64,000 bases of DNA. Source: Symsagittifera roscoffensis (taxonomy: Eukaryota; Xenacoelomorpha; Acoela; Convolutidae). Each line of letters opens with the position of its first letter. Position 1 is the stretch's first letter. Location of the stretch: contig NC_087063.1 of the NCBI RefSeq assembly GCF_963678635.1, positions 38,206,759 to 38,270,758 of the forward strand, read 5' to 3'. The position numbers were made by a program, and so were the translations under genes. Of the stretch, positions 1 through 8,425 are shown in pieces. Below the pieces are notes generated by a model. The model ran no database searches. It saw only the letters and a list, made by a program, of their open reading frames with translations, and was not told where the DNA came from.

Positions 1-75
1 GATTGCGAGTAGGCCGAGAGTAACGCAGAAATGTTGCAAGTTTTGCAAATGATTGTATTTTGCAAATAAATGTAT

Positions 76-206
76 AGATTATAATCCGTTATAATCAGTT
101 ACAATGGATTTTAAATGGATTATAATCTATTATAATGGATTTTAAATGGATTATAATCTATTATAATGGATTTTAAATGGATTATAATCCAATATAATGG
201 ATTTTA
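76..206. repeat. 31-bp tandem repeat, about four copies
   Basis: The motif ATGGATTTTAAATGGATTAT recurs at 104, 135, 166 and 197, an exact 31-bp period. Within each unit GGATT and AATCC alternate, so the array is full of small palindromes. Similar TATAATGGATT-type DNA recurs at 50400-50590, 51260-51400 and 59590-59890. There are no unique spacers, so it is not a CRISPR array. Non-coding. Confidence 0.85.
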
Positions 207-339
207 TTAGATTGTGTTTTTACGAAAACAATCGATTATATTGCCAATATGATCGATTTCGTGGTCTAAATTTGCCACAATAATGCATTATAATGACAAC
301 ATTTTAGAGAACATTTTTCCATTATAATCGATTATTATC

Positions 340-700
340 CATGTAACTCCGGTGCGGGTGGTGTGTCTTGTGTGTATGATGTGCATGTTGTGTGTGGTGT
401 ATATGGAATGTATGGTGGATGTGGTGTGTATGTTGTGTATGGTGAGTATGGTGTGTAAGGTTTGTGTTTTGTGCATGGCGCGTGATGTGTATGGCGTGTA
501 TAAAAGTGTGGTGTGTGTGGCGTTTATGGTGGGTGGTTTTGGTTTATGTAGTGTTTGTGGTGTGAATGATGTGCGTGATGTGGTTGATGTATCTGGTGTG
601 TATCATGGTGTGTGGGTGCATTGTAAGGTCTGTGTTATGTGCGTGTTTGCATGTGTGTGTGCATTCGTGCGTGCTTGCGTGGGTTTACCTGGTGGAATGT
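340..700. repeat. GT-rich degenerate microsatellite tract
   Basis: A long stretch of variations on TGTGTATGGTG with almost no A or C outside the motif. All forward reading frames here are open only because the repeat lacks stop codons, and the predicted peptides are runs of Val, Cys and Met. The left end of the neighbouring Ig exon overlaps its right edge. No function is visible. Confidence 0.75.
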
Positions 701-832
701 GGTCATAGCTTTGTGTCATCTTCCACTTGTACGAGGGGGAGGGCAGTCCTGTGGCCATGCATGCTATGGAGACACTCTCCCCCCTCAAGACCTCCACCAC
801 ACTCGGAAGTCTGCGCACGAAACGGGGCATCT
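689..832 (-). CDS. Ig-like domain exon, N-terminal half (phase 1-1)
   Basis: Internal exon of an immunoglobulin-superfamily gene. On the minus strand a pyrimidine-rich CTGTTTCAG acceptor precedes it and CAG|GTAAAC follows. It is 144 bp, with two bases before the first full codon and one after the last, so both introns are phase 1. The peptide begins PRFVRRLPSVVEVLRGES, then SIACMATGLPSPSYKWK. This is the classic Ig pattern: strand-B Cys about a dozen residues before the strand-C Trp. The domain's second Cys must be in the next exon, to the left of the window. The family (adhesion molecule, receptor or hemicentin-like) cannot be decided. Codon use is GC-rich compared with the surrounding AT-rich DNA, which supports selection. 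Confidence 0.8.
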
Positions 833-1018
833 CTGAAACAGCGAAGCAAGCAATAACCTTATCGCTCGTCTTATATCTTTGTCATGATCACTTAAATCAA
901 TTTAAAAAGTAGTTATCTCTTCATGAATCGGTATGGGTGCATTCTTTAATGCGATTTACTGTTTTCAGCAAGTTTCCTGTTCGCGTATTATAACTCAAAG
1001 ATCGGACGGAAGGCTACC
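833..1018. other. Intron sequence without recognised feature
   Basis: Unremarkable AT-rich DNA between the Ig exon acceptor and the TIR element. It contains the polypyrimidine/acceptor of the exon at 832 and nothing else that I can identify. Confidence 0.5.
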
Positions 1019-1218
1019 CGGGTCGAGGTCGTGGTTTTATGTTCAGACCGTGTGTACCAGAAAATACTATGATCAGAACATGTGGACTGATTGAATCCGC
1101 TTTCAGACCATGTGGACCCAATAAATCCGGATTCAGACTGTGTCAACCAAAAAAATCCAGTTTCAGACCGTGTGGACCGAGGGAATCCGGTTTCAGACCA
1201 TGTGGACCGACAGAACTA

Positions 1219-1378
1219 CCCGGGTTGACCTCTATACAAACAAACGCTTGTCATTCATTTCTATACAGAAAAAAAATGATTATCAGACAATTCCATGAAT
1301 GGGTTCTGTGGAAAAATTGGTTGTCATAGGGTTTCCATATAAGAAAATTGTATGATAAGCATTTTTTGTCAACCCGGG
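1219..1378. mobile_element. Short CCCGGGTTGACC-ended TIR element, nested
   Basis: A 160-bp unit that begins CCCGGGTTGACC (1219) and ends with GTCAACCCGGG (to 1378). Its interior carries the ATTGTATGATAAGCATTTTT motif, which also marks the two larger relatives at 54037-54920 and 56214-57145. It interrupts the TTCAGACC-repeat part of the enclosing element, so it is the younger of the two. Non-coding. Confidence 0.7.
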
Positions 1379-1389
1379 ATATGCACACC

Positions 1390-2155
1390 TATGTTCAGAC
1401 TAAATTTCAGACTATGCAGACTATGTTCAGACTTTGCAGACTTATTTTCAGACTTTGCAGACTTATGTTCAGATTTTGAAGACCGATGTTTAGACTTTGC
1501 AAACGTTGACCTGTAGAGCGATAATGAATTTTCGGTCCCCACGCGGATCGAATCAGACTTTGCAGAATTTATGTTCAGACTTTGCAGACTTATGTTTGGA
1601 CTTTGCAGACTTATGTTCAGACTTTGCAGACGTATGTTCAGATTTTGCATACTTATGTTCAGACATTGCAGACTTATGTTCAGACTTTGCAGACTTATGT
1701 TCAGACTTTGAAGACTTATGTTCAGACTTTGCAGACTCATGTTCAGACTTTGCAGACTTATGTTCAAACTTTGCAGACGTATGTTAGGAATTTGCATACT
1801 TATGTTCAGACTTTGCAGACGTATGTTCAGACTTTGCATACTTATGTTCAGACATTGCAGACTTATGTTCAGACTTTGCAGACTTATGTTCACACTTTGA
1901 AGACTTATGTTCAGACTTTGCAGACTCATGTTCAGACTTTGCAGACTTATGTTCAAACTTTGCAGACGTATGTTAGGAATTTGCATACTTATGTTCAGAC
2001 TTTGCAGACTTATGTTCAGATTTTGCAGATTTATGTTTAGACACTGCAGACTTATGTTCAGACTTTGCAGACTTATGTTCAGACTTTGAAGACTTATGTT
2101 CAGACTTTGGAAACTCATGTTCAGACTTTGCAGACTTATGTTTAGACTTTGCAGA
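1390..2155. repeat. 21-bp minisatellite (TTATGTTCAGACTTTGCAGAC)
   Basis: Roughly thirty imperfect copies of a 21-bp unit reading ATGTTCAGACTTTGCAGACTT, interrupted at about 1495-1560 by a unique-looking block. The period is a multiple of three, so frames stay open (7-residue peptide repeats on either strand). A higher-order repeat of about 189 bp is visible: units at about 1718-1900 recur almost unchanged at about 1907-2089. These are repeat peptides, not a credible protein. Confidence 0.85.
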
Positions 2156-2247
2156 CTTTGACCTGCGTGGCGACTATGAATTTTTGGTACCCACGCGGTT
2201 CGACTCAGACTAATTAAGTCTGAACATAAAATCACGACCTCGACCCG

Positions 2248-2532
2248 AAATAACACTCAACAAGTGTACGTTATGGTTCATTGGAAAACCTACGTAAGGA
2301 ACTGCATACGTACGGGTAGGCCACCGTAGCTAAGCTTATAGGTTAGGTATGCAAACGGAGATGGAAAAGGGGCGTAGATATGCGAAAAAAGGTTGAATTG
2401 CCGTTTAGTTAATTAGACACAATTATTGTGAAAAGTACATAAGAGTTGAAAAATTCAGAACATGATGTGTTCGCTAAATAGTTTTGTTTCCACTGATTTT
2501 TTATCCAAACCAATAGCAGTTTTTCTTTCACT
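2248..2532. other. No recognised feature
   Basis: AT-rich sequence between two repeats. I see no gene, RNA or repeat signature in it. Confidence 0.4.
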
Positions 2533-2882
2533 GTCCCCCCTTTGTACTATTTTGAGATATCCATTTTTGGTAATGGACCCTAAAATCTTTTCTAAAGTCG
2601 TTTTTGGCGGCAATATATACTAACTTTGAGGGGGGAGCGCGCGAAAAAAAACGCGATTTTTTGTCAACATTTTCGAAAAAAGTCCAAAAAACGCCTCTTT
2701 TGTCCTGTTTTTTCAATATTTTGCCTTCGGCCCAAAATTTTGGCCAATACAGGGTCTTTGCAGTGTTTTAGTGCTCTGGGAGAGCTTGGAAAATCAATTT
2801 GGTCTACCTAAAAAAAGGTCCACAAAAGTTTTGAATTATTTTTGAATATCCGCCCCTCGAGAAAATCCTAGATCTGACCTTG
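2533..2882. repeat. Dispersed repeat R1, longest copy
   Basis: Starts CCCCCTTTGTACTATTTTGA and ends CTCGAGAAAATCCTAG. An internally deleted copy lies at 22904-23045 with the same two ends, and a middle fragment is at 4688-4815 (GGCGGCAATATATACTAACTTT-like block). It looks like a family of short non-autonomous elements. The open frames on both strands are not convincing coding sequence. Confidence 0.6.
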
Positions 2883-3765
2883 TGTTAATTTTTTGTATAA
2901 TCTAAAAGAATTGGACACCCTGCACCCAAAAACAAAAAGGTTTTCGCCATTTTCTTCAGTAATTTTTGAGCCTTGAAACTTCTAAGTTTTGGATATTTTT
3001 ATTGCTCGGAAAATGTCTAGTTTTCTCATAACGAGTGGCGACCCGCAGCGAAAATTCTTGAATAACAGTCGATTATGTTACGTGCTCATTTTCAGTCTCT
3101 TCAAATTGGACTGAAGTCGATTAAAAATGGATTAAAGTATTCCTTTTGACAAATCAATGAAATCTATTTTAAATGATTGCAATCGATTGCAATGGATTGT
3201 GATTTCTTTTTAGAAAAATGTCTGAAAGTTTCATAACAGTGTAGTTTTTGTTTCACAAATTGGCCGATATTTTTTTTCAACGCTCATTTTATCAAAAAAG
3301 TTCCCAGATGCGACTCTCATTAAAACCTTGCTTCAAATTTTTCCCTTCAAGATTTTTTCTTTTTCTTTTGTTAGTTTCTCAAATTTTACTGACTTTTTTT
3401 TAAATTTTCCCGTATATAATTTGTATTCCTCATTGCCTTTTTGTCAGCCTTTTTGTCAGCCTTTTCGATAGCCAACCCCCCTCCCCCCTGTGAGAGCTGG
3501 TTATGAACATACCGCTCAACCATGGTAATTGCCAAACAAAAAAAATGTCCCTCTCCCCTCCCGCACTAACAAACCTGATATTGAAATCGATTCATATCGA
3601 AATTTTACCGGTAATTAAATGTATAGAAATCAATTTACAAGAGCACATTTAGTATTGTACCGCAATATTTTGCGTTAAAGAGATTCCCTTTCAAATTGTG
3701 CAAAACTAAGGGTTCTCCTAATGAGTAACCGAGTAACCGAATGATGACAGTGGCAGAGGGAAACA
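2883..3765. other. AT-rich sequence, no gene recognised
   Basis: Contains an AGTGGCGACCCGCAGCGAAAATTC block at about 3033-3056, which reappears with small changes at 24182-24207. Also present are TTTTTGTCAGCC repeats (3440-3465) and a C-rich/T-rich tract (3475-3490). The blocks around 3720-3760 may already belong to the pol remnant that follows. Confidence 0.4.
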
Positions 3766-4590
3766 TAAGTGCCGAGGAGGAACATGAACTGGACGAGTGA
3801 AAGTCGTGGCAGTCGTTTTTCAGAAAGTTGTTCCAAAAATTAGTTTGCAGAGTAGGGCGCGTGGGTGCGGGGAGATTTCTTTGACATACCAAAACCCGTG
3901 AAAGAAAAGGGCGGAGGATGCCAATTAGTCTACAGGATAAAATAGATGAGGAAATCACGCGTCCAATCGAGGAGCGAAATATCGTAAAACTCGAAGAGTG
4001 TTCGATGAAGCATTTTCTGTCCCCAATAGTAATTACAGTAAAAAAGGAAGAGAGTATAAAATTGGCACTATAGTGAAGACAATTGAATAATCAAGTACAC
4101 AAAACCAAGTGCCAAATGCTTAATATCGATGAGTTAGTAGACGGAATAAGCCGAATAATCGCAGAAAAGAAATTTGGTTAAGTCTATTTTACAACGCTAG
4201 ATTTTACGTACGCGTATGGACAAGTAGCTCTAAAACTGGAAAGAAGCAAACAATGCAATTTTTCATTTATTGGGGGAAGTTCACCGGGGACAGACCGTTT
4301 TAAGAAATGTTTTTACGGACTAATAACGATGCCCGTAGAACTTCAAAGCCTGATAGAGACTCTCAGAAAAGAGCTCCCGCAATTATAGACCATAGCTAAT
4401 TGTCTCCAAGGGAACCAAGGTTGAACAAATTGCATTGGTAGAGAAAATTCTCAGAAAACATTACGTATCAAATGCGTCGCAAAAATTTCAATAATGCAAT
4501 TTTGAGACATGAAGTTGCCAATGGCTTGATAACCAAATAAGCATTAGAAGAATTATGCCTCTAATACAAAAAAACCAAAGCTATAGACGA
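3766..4590 (+). pseudogene. Degenerate Ty3/gypsy pol fragment (RT)
   Basis: Reading across frames on the plus strand gives, in order, an acidic linker, a pre-RT block, a VKKEESIKLAL strand, a DELVDGI block, and a motif-A-like TLDFTYAYGQ. After these come FSFIGGSSPGT and CFYGLITMPVELQ. This is the same order and sequence type as the intact RT at 7380-7980. Stops and shifts interrupt it repeatedly, and no FLDD box or RNase H follows before 4600. It is a dead fragment of an older relative of the 5372-12462 element. Confidence 0.7.
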
Positions 4591-4687
4591 ACTAAATCGC
4601 CGCAGACTAGAAAAAAATTGCTACACAGTTTACATAAGTTCCTGCGGCGTTCGCTTGCCTTTAGCGATTAGTGGCAAAATCCATACT

Positions 4688-4860
4688 TGGCCTTCAGCGC
4701 CAATATACACTAATTTTGGGGAGGGGGACACTAAGAAAAACCCGCTTCTTTGGTCAAATTTTTCCAAAAAGTTTTAAAAAAAACGCTTTTTATAGCCTGG
4801 TTTAAAAATTTCGCCTGCTTTCGAACGTTTGCCAGCGCACAAAAGTGGTCCTTCTAAATG
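4688..4860. repeat. Dispersed repeat R1, partial copy
   Basis: The block from CGCCAATATACACTAATTTT to about 4815 aligns with 2605-2745 of the longest R1 copy, with the same order of A-rich and T-rich blocks. It abuts the start of the tandem-duplicated segment at 4861. Confidence 0.5.
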
Positions 4861-5371
4861 CTCAGTAGTCTGTGGATTCATCTTTGAAAAAAAATGCAGA
4901 TAACCAAAAAAGTTATCTGAAAAAACAACAACAAACTAATAACAATTTAACGAGAAAAAAATTTAAAAAGAAACCAAAATAACGCCCTCAACAAATCAAA
5001 GAGCAATTTATAATAATCGAAAGGTAATTTTTTTCTGGGACCTATTTTTGAACTTCATTCAACTTCATTCTGTTGGTAAATGAGGGGACAATTGAGAACC
5101 ACTTCATCTCTGCAATATACTTGGAATTGGTCGAAACTAATCATTGCCGTATTTAGTAAGAGAACAAACTATGAGGGACTGTAAACTTGCAAACATGTGT
5201 CTAAGCAATTTTAGCAGTGAACTAAACTTGATTACCGAAAATCTGGTTCATGTCTGCTCAGCTGTGAAACATGCGGAAACAAGGTACTGTTGTGAATGTC
5301 TGGCATTTTCCATCCTCGTTTAACAAGCACGTCTGGTGCACAATAAGAAATGGACAAACGGTGTACATGTA
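4861..5371. repeat. Tandem-duplicated segment, copy A part 1
   Basis: Begins CTCAGTAGTCTGTGGATTCA and aligns along its whole length with 13789-14320. It is the left piece of copy A, cut by insertion of the LTR element at 5372; the rest is 12468-13788. The content is old, non-coding repeat DNA. Confidence 0.75.
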
Positions 5372-5618
5372 TGTGGTACCAAGTAGTACTGTTGCCACAG
5401 TAACCTTGGATAAAGTGTTATTAATATTCTGTTATGTATTGTTAGTATTATTCAAGGCCATCCATGCAGGCCAAACGTAACAGTCATTTGGACGGTTGCG
5501 ATCATTGAAGACACATGAACGTGATCTCTAACAAAACTAAGCAATTCAACAAGACAGAATTAAAGGTTTTAAATTATTCTCTTTTGCTCTTACCTACTCG
5601 TAGCATAGCAATATCACA
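5372..5618 (+). repeat. 5' LTR
   Basis: Starts TGTGGTACCAAGTAGTACTG and ends GCAATATCACA, with the usual TG...CA ends. It matches 12216-12462 at 242 of 247 positions by eye. The ATGTA preceding it is the target-site duplication. At 247 bp it is short for a gypsy LTR. No canonical AATAAA is seen inside it. Confidence 0.92.
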
Positions 5619-6295
5619 TGGCGCAGTCAGCAGGATTTCTGTCCCAGGACAATAGAACAGATATGGGGATCCCTGTATTTCGGACGACCGCGAATTCCGA
5701 CCCTCCTTGGAATTTCAAAATATGGCTAGACCAATTTCTTTTGGCAGTTACAGTAAAGGAGAGCGTGAATCCGGAACTATTATTAGAAGAACCGAAAGAA
5801 GTTCTATTGGAACCGTTACCAAGACCAGAGACCCCACGAGAACATGAAAACGCTCAGGCGATTACAGAAAGGGAAGCTCGAGACCAACTAGCCCGGAATA
5901 AGATTCTCTTGGAAAATGAAGAAAGAAAAACTAGAGGACCAAAGGTTGGACACAACGTATATTACAACAAAGTACAGAAAAGAGTAGCCTCTAGATTATT
6001 TCTGGCGTTGGGGACAGAAGGAAAGAAGAAATTTGTTCAAAAGAACCCGCATGTAGAAGTTTCAAAGTTAGAATTCAGGCAGATGGTAGCGTTCGCTAAG
6101 ACTTCATTTGATAAATCACAGAGTGTTACGTATGAACGCTACAAGCTGTTTAAACGTTCACAGGAAACAGGGGAATCACTCGAGGCATTTCATGCCGCAT
6201 TAACTGCTCAAGCAGCTAGAGCAGAATTAGGGACACTGGAGGACGAACTAGTGCGTGACCTATTCATATCGGAAATGAAAAATGTGGTATTATAA
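5618..6295 (+). CDS. gag: Gag, N-terminal part, ends at a premature TAA
   Basis: 225 residues starting MAQSAGFLSQD. The ATG straddles the LTR/primer-binding-site boundary. The protein is hydrophilic with charged helices and ends in a block (GTEGKKKFVQ, FRQMVAFAKTSFD, ETGESLEAFHAAL, LVRDLFISEMKN) that I also find in decayed form at 27570-27850. It should be the capsid-forming structural protein. The TAA at 6293 is unlikely to be natural: the same frame stays open and coding beyond it, and the homologous remnant appears to have Gln there. Confidence 0.85.
   Translation: MAQSAGFLSQDNRTDMGIPVFRTTANSDPPWNFKIWLDQFLLAVTVKESVNPELLLEEPKEVLLEPLPRPETPREHENAQAITEREARDQLARNKILLENEERKTRGPKVGHNVYYNKVQKRVASRLFLALGTEGKKKFVQKNPHVEVSKLEFRQMVAFAKTSFDKSQSVTYERYKLFKRSQETGESLEAFHAALTAQAARAELGTLEDELVRDLFISEMKNVVL
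5619..5639 (+). promoter_or_regulatory. Primer-binding site, tRNA-Ser-like, overlapping gag start
   Basis: TGGCGCAGTCAGCAGGATTT directly abuts the LTR. Read as the complement of a tRNA 3' end it gives CCA, discriminator G, acceptor strand GCAGTCA, T-stem GCAGG, then T-loop bases. G at the discriminator and GCAGTC at the acceptor are typical of eukaryotic tRNA-Ser; the tRNA assignment is from general knowledge and was not searched. The TG of the site completes the gag ATG, whose A is the last LTR base. Confidence 0.75.
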
Positions 6296-6538
6296 GATAC
6301 ACTAACGTTTGAAACATTTTCACCAGAGGAAGTATTGAAAAGGGCGTTGAAATTTGAACAAAGTAAACAGACAACTCAGGCATTTCAGAAAACTAATGCA
6401 ACGACTGCAAGTACAGCTCAGGTAAACGGAACAATGAAGATAAAGCAAGAACCAATTATGAGTATTGGAAATAAAAATGCTTACGGAAGGAGACAACCGA
6501 ACAACATGTACAAGAAGAAATCATCAGACAGAAAATAA
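6296..6538 (+). CDS. Gag C-terminal linker, in frame, between two TAA stops
   Basis: Same frame as gag. It codes FSPEEVLKRALKFEQSK, then a Thr/Ala/Gln-rich stretch with an IKQEP motif, and ends with a basic KKKSSDRK run before TAA (6536-6538). In gypsy-type Gag proteins this is the flexible region between capsid and the nucleic-acid-binding zinc knuckles. A decayed counterpart is at 15770-16080. Confidence 0.75.
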   Translation, partial: DTLTFETFSPEEVLKRALKFEQSKQTTQAFQKTNATTASTAQVNGTMKIKQEPIMSIGNKNAYGRRQPNNMYKKKSSDRK

Positions 6539-8026
6539 GGGAAACATTTTAGAGACACGAAAACGTGTACTCAATGTGGTCGACCATTTGGGGAAGGACA
6601 TTTGAAGAAATGTCCGGCCATGGGCAAAACATGTAAAAATTGTTCTAAACCAAATCACTTTGCAAAAATGTGTAGGTCACAGCAAGTAAATGAGATTGCG
6701 GAAAAATTATCCAGCTCAGATGAAGAGTGCAATTTAATTCAGTCATTTGACTCGCGTGAGGAGTTCGAAATTATGGCTATTGAATCAGAATTGTCTTCGA
6801 TGGAAGAAATAGATGAGTATATAAAACAGCAATCAAACAGAAACCGAGATATCAAGAAAAGTAGCAAGGACATAGAGAAGGTTGATATTCGCAGAAATAC
6901 CCGATCGAAACAAATAAGGTCCTTAAAAGCTTTGGTGAGAATAGATCATCAAATCATCAACATGACTATTGATACGGGCAGTCCTGTATCATTTTTGAAC
7001 TGGGCTACTGCAAAGCAAATTCTGGAGTCTTCAAAAAATACGAGGTTCATTTCACGGGAAAACCTCAACTTGACTACAAAATTTGTAGACTATAACAAAC
7101 AGCCGATCAATTTATTGGGTGCAATCACCACGACCATCCGTTCAGCAGGGTGGGAGGTGGTGGGAGCATCGTTCTTAATCACAGAACGACGCACGAGATG
7201 TATTTTGGGGCTGGATTTACAGAGCAAAGTCGGGATACACACAACACAGAAGTTGGCACCGAAAGAAAAGACGAGGTTTGACGTGTTACTGTACGAACAG
7301 TCAGAAGCTTGGGAAAACAAATTCTATAGTAAATTTAAAAACCTTTTTGGTCGTCAAGGGTGTTCAAAAAATCACGTTGTCAGCACAAAGTTCAAATACC
7401 CACTTAGTTCATTACAAGAAAAAGGGAGACGCATCCCAATACACATACAAGGGAAAGTGTATGAGGAAATGAAAAAACTGCTAAAAGAGGGGCATATAAA
7501 ACGTCTAGACAAATGTACTAGTGATTGTTTTATAGCACCTATTGTAATAACAGTAAAAAAAGATGACTCCATAAAATTGGCTTTAGATGCCAAACCCATC
7601 ATCAGACAGTTGTTCAAAAATAAATATCAAATGCCGAATGTGGATGAATTATTGGATGGGGTCCGCCAAATAAACACAGCAAATGAAAGCGGTACACTGT
7701 ATTTCTCAGTATTAGATTTGAAGTATGCCTACAGTCAACTTAAACTAACTGCAGAGACAGCTAAACAATGCAATTTTAACATCATAGGTGGGCAAGCTAC
7801 TGGAACATACAGATTTTTGACCGGACTTTACGGTCTGGCAGATATGCCAGCTGAGTTTCAAAAAACTATGGACAGAACATTGAACCATGCGGAAAATACA
7901 TTCTGTTTTCTTGACGACATACTCATTGTGTCTAAAGGAAGTGAACAAGAACATGAAAAATTGATCTTGAATGTGCTGCAAAAAGTTAGAAAAAGAAAAC
8001 TTGGCACTAAAACTGTCGAAATGTGA
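6539..8026 (+). CDS. pol: Zinc knuckles - protease - reverse transcriptase (pol N part)
   Basis: Two Cys/His knuckles come first: an atypical one at 6566-6613 (CTQCG...GHLKKC) and a classic CX2CX4HX4C at about 6632-6673 (CKNCSKPNHFAKMC). The aspartic protease active site DTGS is at 6971. The RT follows: a VKKDDSIKLALDAKPI strand, motif A LDLKYAYSQL (Asp codon 7715), the GLYGLADMPAEFQ block, and the catalytic FLDD box (Asp codons 7913 and 7916). It should process the polyprotein and copy RNA to DNA. No ATG is needed because the frame is continuous with gag; the frame ends at TGA 8024-8026 because of an extra A in the A-run near 7990. Confidence 0.9.
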   Translation, partial: GKHFRDTKTCTQCGRPFGEGHLKKCPAMGKTCKNCSKPNHFAKMCRSQQVNEIAEKLSSSDEECNLIQSFDSREEFEIMAIESELSSMEEIDEYIKQQSNRNRDIKKSSKDIEKVDIRRNTRSKQIRSLKALVRIDHQIINMTIDTGSPVSFLNWATAKQILESSKNTRFISRENLNLTTKFVDYNKQPINLLGAITTTIRSAGWEVVGASFLITERRTRCILGLDLQSKVGIHTTQKLAPKEKTRFDVLLYEQSEAWENKFYSKFKNLFGRQGCSKNHVVSTKFKYPLSSLQEKGRRIPIHIQGKVYEEMKKLLKEGHIKRLDKCTSDCFIAPIVITVKKDDSIKLALDAKPIIRQLFKNKYQMPNVDELLDGVRQINTANESGTLYFSVLDLKYAYSQLKLTAETAKQCNFNIIGGQATGTYRFLTGLYGLADMPAEFQKTMDRTLNHAENTFCFLDDILIVSKGSEQEHEKLILNVLQKVRKRKLGTKTVEM

Positions 8027-8425
8027 ATTTTTTCAACAGGAGGTGAATTGGTTGGGACATAAGTTATCGTTGGAGGGTATTTCTCCAAAGATAAAAAAAC
8101 GGAAGCGATTTTGAAGCTTAGTCCGCCAACTTCACTGAAACAACTCAGATCATTTCTGGGTAGCATAAATCATCTGGCCAAATTCATTCCAAACGCAGCT
8201 ACTTTAACTGCAAAGTTGAGACCTCTGCTGCGAGAAGAAAATGAAAAGAAAAAACTCAAAAGGTTGAAAGTTCAAGTTAAAAAATTCTAATGGAAAGAAG
8301 AACATTCGGAGATATTCGAATCGACAAAAGCGGCGGTTGCGAATATAACAAAAATTCATTATTACGACCCTAAGCTACTTACTAGGGTAAAATGTGACGC
8401 CAGCCATAGTGGACTGGGGGCATCG
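8027..8425 (+). pseudogene. RT thumb / start of RNase H, frameshifted
   Basis: The +1 frame carries LSKCEFFQQEVNWLGHKLS, the usual end of a gypsy RT, to about 8090. The A7 run at 8092-8098 then returns the frame to that of gag, giving ILKLSPPTSLKQLRSFLGS. A TAA at 8288 interrupts the stretch before KCDASHSGLGASL (8388-8425), the first Asp of RNase H. The two shifts cancel, so the frame before and after is the same. Both lie in A-runs. Confidence 0.8.

Larger units (their letters stand above)
1019..2247. mobile_element. TIR element with a 21-bp minisatellite core
   Basis: The ends are inverted copies. The left end (1020-1046) begins GGGTCGAGGTCGTGGTTTTA. The right end (2219-2246) read on the other strand begins GGGTCGAGGTCGTGATTTTA. 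Behind the left end are irregular copies of TTCAGACCGTGTGGACC; behind the right end is a 21-bp minisatellite. No transposase is visible, so this is a non-autonomous TIR (MITE-like) or foldback element. A copy of the left end recurs at 55763. A ~60-bp block ending in CCCACGCGG-TCGA-TCAGACT occurs twice inside (about 1495-1560 and 2150-2213). The long open frames in both directions come from the repeat and are not genes. Confidence 0.65.

Noticed and set aside
76..206. Possible CRISPR array
   Set aside because: Contiguous 31-bp tandem units without unique spacers, in a eukaryotic genome.
352..836. Four plus-strand and one minus-strand frame in the GT-rich tract
   Set aside because: Open only because of the repeat; Val/Cys/Met runs. 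Only the 689-832 exon part of the minus-strand frame is accepted.
1369..2256. 295-codon minus-strand and 152-codon plus-strand frames
   Set aside because: Seven-residue peptide repeats of a 21-bp minisatellite that is open in several frames on both strands, with repeat unit divergence showing no coding bias.
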